A stretch of 10,759 bases of DNA, taken from contig NZ_MOMC01000047.1 of the NCBI RefSeq assembly GCF_001983105.1, positions 76,776 through 87,534 of the forward strand, given 5' to 3'. Origin of the DNA: Pseudofrankia asymbiotica. Its GTDB lineage: Bacteria; Actinomycetota; Actinomycetes; Frankiales; Frankiaceae. Each line of letters starts with the position of its first letter. Position 1 is the first letter of the stretch. The translations under genes were made by a program, and so were the position numbers. Below are positions 5,230-10,759 of this stretch, one piece after another. The notes below the pieces were generated by a model. That model did no database searches, was not told where the DNA came from, and saw nothing but the letters and a program-made list of their open reading frames with translations.

Positions 5230-6378
5230 TCAGGCGGAGACGGCGAGTTCGGCGGCCAGGGGCGGGAGGATGTCGCCGAGGGGGGCGTCGACGAGGAGAG
5301 CGGCGCGGGTGTCGGCGCGGGTGGGGCCCTGGTTGACGATGGCGACCGGAATGCCCAGCTGGCCGGCCCGCAGCACGAAGCGATAGCCGGACATCACGGT
5401 CAGCGACGATCCAAGTACCAAAAGGAGTCGGGAGCGCTCGACGACGTCCATCGCGGCCGTCACCCGGTCGCGCGGGACCGTCGCGCCGAAGAAGACGACG
5501 TCGGGCTCCAGCCTGCCGACGCCGCAGTGCCGGCAGCCGACCATGACAAACCGGGCGATCTCGGCCTCGGCCAGGGCGACGTCACCGTCCGGGTTGACCC
5601 GCCCCGCTGGCGTGAGCGCCGCACCGGGCGCGGCAGGCGCCTCGACGCCCTCCGCGGCGATCGCCGGCAGGCCGTCTCCGCCGTCCGTGCCGCCGTCCGT
5701 GCCGCCGTCCGTGCCGTCGGTCGGGTCGGGCTCCTCGGCGCCGGACACGCCGGCGTCGACGGCCTCGGGGCGGAAGTCGGGGTTGGCGGCGGCGAGGCGC
5801 GCCTCAAGCTCGGCCCGCGGGCTGACGTCGCCGCAGTCGGAGCAGAGCACCCGGGCGAGGCTGCCGTGCAGCTCGATGACGGAGCGCGCGCCGCCGGCCT
5901 GGTGCAGACCGTCGACGTTCTGGGTGACGAGGCCGGCGAGGAGGCCGGCCTCCTCGAGCGCCGCGACCGCGGTGTGCCCGGCGTTGGGGCGCGCGTCGAC
6001 GATGTGCCGCCAGCCGGCGTGGCCCCGGGCCCAGTACCGCCGCCGGGCCGCCGGGTCACCGGTGAACTGCTGGTAGGTCATCGGGCTGTGGTTGCGTCGC
6101 AACGCCCCGCTCGGGCCGCGATAGTCCGGGATCCCCGACTCGGTCGACATGCCGGCGCCCGTCAGCACGGCGAGGCCGCCACCTCCGTCGCTGGCACCGC
6201 GGGCGTCCCCCGTGCCACCGGCGGCGGAGATGGCGTCCAGGAGAGCCGCCACGCCGGCCGCCGCGTCCCTGATCACCGGCAGGTCCGGCGGCCGCGGGCC
6301 GAGATCGGCGGTGCGTGCGAACGGCTTGACTCGATAGGCCAGTGGGGCCTCGCTCACGGCCAGCCCTTCGGTTGCCAT
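5230..6378 (-). CDS. Sir2-family NAD+-dependent protein deacylase (sirtuin)
   Basis: Removes acyl groups from lysines using NAD+, giving nicotinamide and O-acyl-ADP-ribose. All hallmark motifs are present in its 382 residues: NAD-binding GAGMSTESGIPDYRG (74-88), TQNVDGLHQAGG (152-163), catalytic H171 in ELHGSL, zinc ligands C179 and C182 (CSDC) and C282 and C285 (CRHC), then EPDVVFFGATVP (291-302), GSSL (323-326) and NQGPTR (349-354). A 96-residue stretch separates the two zinc pairs, much longer than the roughly 20-50 of common sirtuins; it contains three TDGG repeats and Ala/Pro-rich sequence. An N-terminal extension of about 65 residues precedes the Rossmann fold. The ATG at 6378 has AGGA only 2 nt away; a GTG at 6357 with GAAGGG 6 nt upstream is an alternative. 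It is the first gene of the minus-strand run and diverges from the CtpE-like ATPase gene. Confidence 0.95.
   Translation of the reverse strand: MATEGLAVSEAPLAYRVKPFARTADLGPRPPDLPVIRDAAAGVAALLDAISAAGGTGDARGASDGGGGLAVLTGAGMSTESGIPDYRGPSGALRRNHSPMTYQQFTGDPAARRRYWARGHAGWRHIVDARPNAGHTAVAALEEAGLLAGLVTQNVDGLHQAGGARSVIELHGSLARVLCSDCGDVSPRAELEARLAAANPDFRPEAVDAGVSGAEEPDPTDGTDGGTDGGTDGGDGLPAIAAEGVEAPAAPGAALTPAGRVNPDGDVALAEAEIARFVMVGCRHCGVGRLEPDVVFFGATVPRDRVTAAMDVVERSRLLLVLGSSLTVMSGYRFVLRAGQLGIPVAIVNQGPTRADTRAALLVDAPLGDILPPLAAELAVSA
5678..5713. repeat. Three identical 12-bp repeats in the sirtuin gene
   Basis: CCGCCGTCCGTG occurs three times in tandem (5678, 5690, 5702) and encodes three TDGG units on the minus strand, inside the insert between the two zinc-binding cysteine pairs. 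Perfect identity suggests recent slippage. Confidence 0.92.
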
Positions 6379-6448
6379 GGTCCTATGGTGCCGGCACGAA
6401 GGACAGTCGCACCCTGCTGGCGGCTTGTGGCGCTGACATCAGGCCAGC

Positions 6449-6487
6449 ATCACGGTAACTATGACGGTACGGAAGCTATGACGGCTC
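6449..6487. promoter_or_regulatory. Three imperfect ATSACGGYW repeats upstream of the sirtuin gene
   Basis: ATCACGGTA (6449-6457), ATGACGGTA (6461-6469) and ATGACGGCT (6479-6487) are spaced 12 and 18 bp apart; within them CTATGACGG is repeated exactly at 6459-6467 and 6476-6484. The stretch is less GC-rich than its surroundings, as promoters here tend to be. It lies about 70-110 bp upstream of the sirtuin start and could be a multi-site operator. Confidence 0.3.
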
Positions 6488-6549
6488 GGACCGAGCGAGC
6501 TCCGGCGACGCCACGCCGGGCCCGCCGCCGTGAGCACCGTCGAGGATGT

Positions 6550-6572
6550 GCCCGGCGACGCCATCGCCGGGC
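6550..6572. repeat. 9-bp inverted repeat, 5-nt loop
   Basis: GCCCGGCGA (6550-6558) pairs perfectly with TCGCCGGGC (6564-6572). It stands 3 bp before a larger hairpin and forms a double-hairpin array with it. Confidence 0.8.
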
Positions 6573-6574
6573 AC

Positions 6575-6615
6575 CTCGCCGCCACCGCCGTGGCACGGAC
6601 GGCGGTGGCGGCGAG
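6575..6615 (+). terminator. Perfect 17-bp hairpin in the divergent region
   Basis: Arms 6575-6591 and 6599-6615 are exact reverse complements around a 7-nt loop (GGCACGG), followed on the plus strand by TTCTG. By strength it is terminator-like, yet no recognised plus-strand gene ends before it. Possible readings are the end of a small RNA, a transcription insulator between the divergent genes, or a structured leader of the ATPase mRNA. The orientation given is a guess from the short T-containing tail. Confidence 0.5.
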
Positions 6616-6682
6616 TTCTGATGGATCGCGGCCGACGCGGAGCAGGGCTCCAGGATCATGCGCGTCTCCGGTGGGGGGCGGC

Positions 6683-6710
6683 GGCATGGATCCCCGGTGG
6701 CATGGATCCC
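6683..6710. repeat. 12-bp direct repeat, 16-bp period
   Basis: GGCATGGATCCC occurs exactly at 6683-6694 and at 6699-6710. The 16-bp period is about one and a half helical turns. It may be an operator with two half-sites or a local duplication; about 280 bp upstream of the ATPase start. Confidence 0.85.
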
Positions 6711-6819
6711 GGGTGCGCGACCTTGGGGGCGCGGCCTTCCGGGTGAGACCTACCTCACGGCGGGGCGCCGGTACCGCCCGCGTCCCGCGCGGCGCGTCGG
6801 CCTCTCGTCCTCCATTGCG

Positions 6820-6854
6820 CGCCCGGCGGGCGTGCCATGGGCGCCCGCCGGGCG
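6820..6854. repeat. Perfect 13-bp hairpin upstream of the ATPase gene
   Basis: CGCCCGGCGGGCG (6820-6832) pairs exactly with CGCCCGCCGGGCG (6842-6854) around a 9-nt loop that contains CCATGG. It lies 135 bp before the ATPase start codon. If the promoter is upstream it would sit in the leader and could act as an attenuator; otherwise it may be an insulating terminator. Confidence 0.7.
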
Positions 6855-6988
6855 GAGACGCCCAGGGGCCAGGGCTGCGTCACCGGCCGGTCGAACTCCT
6901 CGCATACGGTTGGCGATGTACACGCAGAGTGCCGGTCGCTCCGCCGCGCCGCGGCCACGCGTCCGACCGAGCGAGGGGAAAGCGAAGC

Positions 6989-9625
6989 ATGGAGCAGCGG
7001 GTCGACGCCGACCCGGCGACGCCCGGTCCGGCCGGTGCCGACGCCGGTGCCGACGCCCCCGCGCACACCCCGGCTGGCGGCGTCCTCGTGTTCTCCTCGG
7101 GCGGGCTGACCGCCGCGGAGGTCGCGAGCCGGGTCGCCGCCGGCCAGGTCAACGACGTGCCGACCAGGACGAGCCGAACCGTCCGCGAGATCCTCGTCGC
7201 GAACGTGTTCACCCGGATCAACCTGATCATCGGTGTGCTGTTCGCGCTGATCTGCGTCGTCGGGCCCATCCAGGACGGCCTGTTCGCCGGGGTGATCCTC
7301 GCGAACTCGGTCATCGGCATCATCCAGGAGCTGCGCGCCAAGCGGACCCTCGACCGGCTCGCCGTCATCGGCGAGGCCCGCACCATGGTCCGCCGCGACG
7401 GCCAGGCCAGGGAGCTCCCTCCCGGCGAGATCGTCCTCGACGACGTGATCGAGGTCGGGCCAGGCGACAAGGTGGTCGTCGACGGCACGGTCGCCGAGGC
7501 CGACGGCCTGGAGGTCGATGAGTCGCTGCTCACAGGCGAGGCCGACCCGGTCCACAAGCGCCCCGGCGACCCGGTGATGTCCGGAAGCTTCGTGGTCGCC
7601 GGCTCCGGCGCGTTCGTCGCGGCGAAGGTCGGCGCCGAGGCCTACGCCGCGCAGCTCGCCGCCGAGGCCAGCCGGTTCACGCTGGTGAACTCCGAGCTGC
7701 GCAACGGCATCAACAGGATCCTGCGGATCGTCACCTACCTGATCATCCCGGCCGGGATCGCGCTGGTCATCAGCCAGCTCACGATCGACGACAACGACCT
7801 GGCCGAGGCGATCCGGCGGATGGTGGCCGGACTGGTCAGCATGGTGCCGGAAGGGCTGGTGCTGCTGACGTCGCTGGCGTTCGCGGCCGGCGTCGTGCGG
7901 CTCGGGTCGCGCAACTGCCTGGTGCAGGAGCTGCCCGCGATCGAGGGGCTCGCCCGGGTCAGCGTCGTCTGCCTGGACAAGACCGGCACCCTGACCGAGC
8001 CGGCGATGGACGTCCTCGAGGTCCGCCTCCTGGACGCGTACGCGGCCGACACGTCCGCGGACGGCGACGGCGATGGCGACAGCGATGGCGAGGCCGGTGC
8101 CGGTGGGCGGGTGCCCGCGGTGCTCGGCGCGCTGGGCGCGGCCGACCGGCGGCCGAACGCGAGCCTGCAGGCCATCATCGACGCCTACCCGGCACCCGAG
8201 GGCTGGCGGCCGGTGGACGCCGCGCCGTTCTCGTCCGCCCGCAAGTGGTCCGGGGCGAGCTTCGTCGAACCGGACGGCACGGAGTCGACCTGGCTGCTCG
8301 GCGCGCCCGACGTGCTGCTCGAGGCCGGCCACCCCGCGCTCGCGGACGCCGACGCGTTCGGCGAGCGCGGCCTGCGGGTGCTGCTGCTCGCCCGCTCCGA
8401 CCGTTCCCTCGTGGACGCGCTCGCCGGCGGCGTGGGCGGTGCAAACGGTGCGGGCGGCCTCGCCGGCGCGGTGGAGCCGGCCGCGCTGGTCGTCATCGCC
8501 CAGCGGCTGCGCGCCGACGCGCCTGACACGCTGCGTTACTTCGCGGAGCAGAACGTCGCCACCAAGGTCATCTCCGGCGACAACGCGCTGTCGGTCGGCG
8601 CGGTGGCCCGCGAGCTCGGCCTGCCGGGCGCCGAGAATCCCGTCGACGCCCGCACCCTGCCCGAAGACCGGGCCGAGCTCGGCGCCGAGCTCGAGACGCA
8701 CACCATCTTCGGCCGGGTCACCCCGCACCAGAAGCGCGAGATGGTCGGCGCGCTGCAGGCCCGAGGCCATGCGGTCGCGATGACCGGCGACGGCGTCAAC
8801 GACGTCCTCGCCCTCAAGGACGCGGACATCGGCGTCGCGATGGGCTCCGGCAGCCCCGCGACCCGCGCCGTCGCCCAGATCGTCCTGCTCGACAACAGCT
8901 TCGCGGCGCTTCCGTCCGTCGTCGCCGAAGGCCGCCGCGTCATCGGCAACATCGAGCGGGTCGCGAACATCTTCCTGGACAAGACGGTGTACTCGGTGCT
9001 GCTGGCGATCGTCGTCGTCGCGGCCCAGGTTCCGTACCCGTTCCTGCCTCGGCACCTGACGCTGATCAGCTCGCTGACGATCGGCATCCCGTCGTTCTTC
9101 CTGGCGCTGGCGCCGAACCACGAGCGGGCCCGGCCGGGCTTCGTCTCCCGGGTGCTGCGCTTCGCCATCCCCGTCGGCGTGCTGTCGGGCCTGGCGACCA
9201 TCGCGACGTACTTCCTGGCGCGCGAGGTCTTCTACGATCACGACCTGCGGGCCGAGACCTCCCTGTCGACGTTCACACTGTTCCTCGTCTCGATCTGGGC
9301 GCTCGCCATGATCGCCCGGCCTTACACCTGGTGGCGGATCCTGCTGGTCGCCGCCATGGGCGCGCTGTTCGGCGTGGTGCTGGTCGTCCCCTACCTGCAG
9401 GACTTCTTCCAGCTCTCCCTGGTCGGTACCACCGGCCCGCTGATCGCCCTCGGCATCGCCGCGGCGACGGCCGTCCTCATGGAGATCGCCTGGTTCCTCT
9501 TCCGACCCCCGCACGGCTCGGACCCGATGGCCGCCACCGGTGCCGAGGCCGTCCCGTCCGCCGGATCCAGGAGGATTCCGTCTCCGTCGACCAGTGAGCC
9601 AGCCGGCTCGCCGCCGGTCAGCTGA
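6989..9625 (+). CDS. ctpE: CtpE-like cation-transporting P-type ATPase (probable Ca2+ transporter)
   Basis: An integral-membrane pump of 878 residues that uses ATP to move cations; it resembles M. tuberculosis CtpE, reported as a Ca2+ transporter. Motifs in order: N-terminal VPTRTSRTVREILVANVFTRINLIIG entering M1/M2; actuator loop TGEA (182-185, the usual TGES with Ser replaced by Ala); M4 PEGL (287-290) within SMVPEGLVLLTSLAFAAGVVRLG; phosphorylation site D330 in DKTGTLT; LGAP as the KGAPE-like nucleotide-binding site; SGDN (529-532); and TGDGVNDVLALKDAD with D601 and D605. Six further membrane helices fill roughly 665-850. CtpE is about 797 residues; the extra length is an Ala/Pro-rich N-terminus (about 25 residues), an Asp-Gly insert at 358-367 and a C-terminal tail. 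ATG 6989 has GAGGGGA 10 nt upstream. The P-type ATPase call is firm; ion specificity is inferred from the close CtpE resemblance. Confidence 0.92.
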   Translation: MEQRVDADPATPGPAGADAGADAPAHTPAGGVLVFSSGGLTAAEVASRVAAGQVNDVPTRTSRTVREILVANVFTRINLIIGVLFALICVVGPIQDGLFAGVILANSVIGIIQELRAKRTLDRLAVIGEARTMVRRDGQARELPPGEIVLDDVIEVGPGDKVVVDGTVAEADGLEVDESLLTGEADPVHKRPGDPVMSGSFVVAGSGAFVAAKVGAEAYAAQLAAEASRFTLVNSELRNGINRILRIVTYLIIPAGIALVISQLTIDDNDLAEAIRRMVAGLVSMVPEGLVLLTSLAFAAGVVRLGSRNCLVQELPAIEGLARVSVVCLDKTGTLTEPAMDVLEVRLLDAYAADTSADGDGDGDSDGEAGAGGRVPAVLGALGAADRRPNASLQAIIDAYPAPEGWRPVDAAPFSSARKWSGASFVEPDGTESTWLLGAPDVLLEAGHPALADADAFGERGLRVLLLARSDRSLVDALAGGVGGANGAGGLAGAVEPAALVVIAQRLRADAPDTLRYFAEQNVATKVISGDNALSVGAVARELGLPGAENPVDARTLPEDRAELGAELETHTIFGRVTPHQKREMVGALQARGHAVAMTGDGVNDVLALKDADIGVAMGSGSPATRAVAQIVLLDNSFAALPSVVAEGRRVIGNIERVANIFLDKTVYSVLLAIVVVAAQVPYPFLPRHLTLISSLTIGIPSFFLALAPNHERARPGFVSRVLRFAIPVGVLSGLATIATYFLAREVFYDHDLRAETSLSTFTLFLVSIWALAMIARPYTWWRILLVAAMGALFGVVLVVPYLQDFFQLSLVGTTGPLIALGIAAATAVLMEIAWFLFRPPHGSDPMAATGAEAVPSAGSRRIPSPSTSEPAGSPPVS
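8060..8089 (+). repeat. Asp-Gly coding simple repeat in the ATPase gene
   Basis: Repeated GACGGC/GATGGC codon pairs encode DGDGDGDSDG (residues 358-367), about 28 residues after the phosphorylated Asp, in the variable start of the nucleotide-binding domain. A chain of acidic residues in a calcium pump might bind cations, but it may equally be slippage noise. Confidence 0.85.
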
Positions 9626-9683
9626 GCCGTTGGGCCCTCGGTGGCGCTGGCCGCCAGGCGGGCTCCACTGGAGAGCCTCCATG

Positions 9684-9711
9684 CCCGGCGTGCCCGAGGG
9701 CGCGTGCCGGG
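9684..9711 (+). terminator. Candidate terminator after the ATPase gene
   Basis: CCCGGC (9684-9689) pairs with GCCGGG (9706-9711), and inside it GCCC (9692-9695) pairs with GGGC (9698-9701) around a 2-nt turn that would open in practice. The hairpin begins 59 nt after the ATPase stop. No T-run; modest support. Confidence 0.35.
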
Positions 9712-9727
9712 GCGCGGCGTGGGTGGA

Positions 9728-9733
9728 TAGGAT
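9728..9733 (+). promoter_or_regulatory. Candidate -10 hexamer TAGGAT for the membrane-protein pair
   Basis: TAGGAT fits TANNNT and lies in the only AT-richer stretch of the gap, 24 nt before the ATG at 9758. The expected -35 position reads TGCCGG, which is weak. Support is from the hexamer and its place only. Confidence 0.3.
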
Positions 9734-9757
9734 CGCGTTCTACGGCATGTAGTAGAG

Positions 9758-10123
9758 ATGGGCGGCACGATGGTCAGGGTCATCGCGGTGGCGGTCGCGG
9801 TCGCGGCGCTGCTGCTCGCGGCCTGGGTGTTCCTCCTCGCCTGGCGCAGCCGCCCGATCGGACGGGCGGTGCTCGCCGGGGCCGGGGTCGTCGAGGCGCT
9901 GATCCTCGCGCAGGTGATCGGCGCGATCGCGCTGGTCGCCCGGGGTGAACGCGCGGACGAGCCGCTGACGTTCGTGCTGTACTTGATCGCGTCCGTGGTG
10001 GCGCTGCCTCTCGGGGCCTGGTGGGCCGTGGGGGAGCGCTCCCGGTCCGGGACGGCGGTGCTCGGGGTCGCGGCGCTGGTGGTCGCGGTGATGGTGCAGC
10101 GCCTGCAGCAGACCTGGTCCTGA
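9758..10123 (+). CDS. Small four-helix integral membrane protein, function unknown
   Basis: A 121-residue protein with four predicted membrane helices at about 5-28, 38-61, 71-91 and 98-114, short loops, and no signal peptide or catalytic motif. Conserved-looking features are RPIGRAVL after helix 1, the buried Glu and Gln in EALILAQVIG (46-55), ALPLGAWWAVGERSRSGTAVL (82-102) and the end VQRLQQTW. I recognise this pattern from unnamed actinobacterial membrane proteins that precede a second small membrane protein, as here. The start is ambiguous: ATG 9758 follows AGTAGAG with almost no spacing, and ATG 9770 gives MVRVIAVAV, which would lose only four residues. The next gene begins 115 bp downstream on the same strand, probably in the same transcript. 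No function should be assigned. Confidence 0.8.
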   Translation: MGGTMVRVIAVAVAVAALLLAAWVFLLAWRSRPIGRAVLAGAGVVEALILAQVIGAIALVARGERADEPLTFVLYLIASVVALPLGAWWAVGERSRSGTAVLGVAALVVAVMVQRLQQTWS

Positions 10124-10238
10124 CGGAGACGACGACGGGCACCCGGACCGGGCCGTGGGGCGCGCGAGGCCTCGCCGGCGCCGGGCGTCCTTCGGCCGGA
10201 GACCCGGGCGGGCCAGACAGGTACGGCGGGAGGACAGG

Positions 10239-10718
10239 ATGACCACCGAGACGGCGGCGGCGGCGGCCACGGCGGGCGGTACGCCCCCGGAGGGCACGCC
10301 GGGCGCGCGGCGGACGGCGAGCGGGCCGGGCCGGCTGCTGGTCGCCGTGTACGCGGTGTTCGCGGTCGCGGCGACGTCACGAGCGCTCGTACAGATCATC
10401 ACGAAGTTCCACGAGGCACCGGTCGCCTACCTGCTGTCCGCGCTCGCGGGCGTCGTGTACATCCTGGCGACGATCGGGCTCACCCGCTCCTCGGCCGTCG
10501 GCCGGCGCCTGGCGACCGCCGCCTGCGCCACGGAGCTCGTCGGCGTGCTCACCGTCGGCACGCTGAGCGTCGTCGACCGCGACCTGTTCCCCGACGAGGC
10601 GGTCTGGTCGGTCTACGGCCAGGGCTACTTCTTCCTGCCGGTCGTGCTGCCGGCGCTCGGCCTGTGGTGGCTACGCCGCACCGCCCGTCCCACGCCCCCG
10701 GCCGGCCGACCTGCCTGA
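10239..10718 (+). CDS. Four-helix integral membrane protein, partner of the preceding gene
   Basis: A 159-residue protein with an Ala/Thr/Pro-rich cytosolic-looking N-terminus (1-30) and four predicted membrane helices at about 33-55, 61-81, 90-112 and 128-146. Recognisable stretches are GRLLVAVYAVFAVAATSRALVQI (31-53), the conserved-looking KFHEAPVAYLLSALAGVVY (56-74), ELVGVLTVGTLS (99-110), and DLFPDEAVWSVYGQGYFFLPVVLP (115-138), then a basic end. The pattern matches unnamed actinobacterial integral membrane proteins often paired with the upstream type. ATG 10239 was chosen because GGGAGGA lies 4-5 nt upstream; the 28-residue in-frame extension to 10155 is arginine-rich and unconserved. No enzyme or transporter motif is seen. 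The function is unknown; cotranscription with the upstream gene is likely. Confidence 0.85.
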   Translation: MTTETAAAAATAGGTPPEGTPGARRTASGPGRLLVAVYAVFAVAATSRALVQIITKFHEAPVAYLLSALAGVVYILATIGLTRSSAVGRRLATAACATELVGVLTVGTLSVVDRDLFPDEAVWSVYGQGYFFLPVVLPALGLWWLRRTARPTPPAGRPA

Positions 10719-10729
10719 AGGCGAGCCCG
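10717..10729. repeat. 13-mer shared with the hairpin arm at 391-403
   Basis: GAAGGCGAGCCCG at 10717-10729, starting within the stop codon of the last gene, is identical to the right arm of the pirin-gene hairpin. It may be one arm of a similar terminator whose other arm lies outside the window. No other arm is visible in the remaining 30 bases. Confidence 0.5.
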
Positions 10730-10759
10730 GGCGACCGCGTGGCCTCGTCGACGCCGCCG

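Larger units (their letters stand above)
6379..6988. other. 610-bp divergent intergenic region rich in hairpins and short repeats, no credible gene
   Basis: This region separates the sirtuin (minus) and ATPase (plus) genes and must hold both promoters. Open frames exist here on both strands (for example 6439-6687 minus and 6479-6621 plus), but their products are arginine/proline-rich without recognisable motifs, and they run through the hairpins. Contents: ACGGT-type repeats (6449-6484), hairpins at 6550-6572, 6575-6615 and 6820-6854, and a 12-bp direct repeat (6683-6710). A small dyad, GTGAG-acctac-CTCAC, lies near 6741-6756. The ATPase gene has a clear SD (GAGGGGA) but no convincing -35/-10 pair. 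A long structured leader or a small RNA is possible. Confidence 0.6.

Noticed and set aside
6479..6621. 47-codon plus-strand frame ending at the 17-bp hairpin
   Set aside because: Very arginine-rich product typical of a chance frame. Its end near the hairpin is suggestive of a small gene with terminator but no Shine-Dalgarno or conservation can be shown.
6439..6687. 82-codon minus-strand frame in the divergent region
   Set aside because: It runs through two perfect hairpins, has no clear ribosome-binding site and no family resemblance.
6683..6710. Direct repeats as a CRISPR array or attachment site
   Set aside because: Only two copies of 12 bp with a 4-bp spacer, and no cas or integrase gene nearby.
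6741..6756. GTGAG-acctac-CTCAC dyad as an iron-box type operator
   Set aside because: Only five paired bases and a poor match to known IdeR/DtxR boxes; not enough to call.
6755..9682. A 975-codon minus-strand frame opposite the ATPase gene
   Set aside because: Its product is charge-rich without any domain and it only reflects the high-GC antisense frame of the clear P-type ATPase.

Overview
The window is about 10.8 kb of very GC-rich DNA, with GTG starts, strong third-position GC bias and many GC-rich hairpins without U-tracts. The conserved proteins look like those of a filamentous or soil actinobacterium. Frankia or a close relative is my best guess from gene content and the proline/glycine/aspartate-rich low-complexity inserts, but this is inference and no rRNA or other marker confirms it. 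I see no rRNA, tRNA, CRISPR array, transposase or phage gene.

Layout, left to right. (1) The 5' end of a TetR-family regulator gene (minus strand, cut by the window edge) and a pirin-family gene (minus), separated by a perfect 17-bp hairpin. (2) A 203-bp divergent gap with a near-perfect palindromic operator candidate, then a plus-strand gene for a bacterial-type poly(ADP-ribose) glycohydrolase (TIGR02452 family). (3) A minus-strand run of four genes from 6378 down to 2360: a Sir2 NAD+-dependent deacylase, a GNAT acetyltransferase, a DUF6084 protein and a 380-residue protein. The last two overlap by 4 bp, and as I recall their families normally sit inside actinobacterial [NiFe]-hydrogenase clusters; no hydrogenase gene is present here. 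(4) A 610-bp divergent region with no credible gene but with three strong hairpins and two sets of short repeats. (5) On the plus strand, a CtpE-like P-type ATPase (probable Ca2+ transporter), followed by two small four-helix membrane proteins that resemble a pair conserved in actinobacteria.

How the genes might work together. Two enzymes in the window act on NAD+-derived chemistry: PARG removes ADP-ribose and the sirtuin uses NAD+ to deacylate. An acetyltransferase lies next to the sirtuin. The pirin/TetR pair looks like a redox or xenobiotic response unit. The DUF6084/380-aa pair looks like a detached hydrogenase accessory module. These links rest on gene order and family knowledge; nothing in the sequence proves a joint pathway. 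A recurrent oddity is the presence of Asp-Gly or Pro-Ser simple repeats inserted within or between conserved domains of four different proteins.
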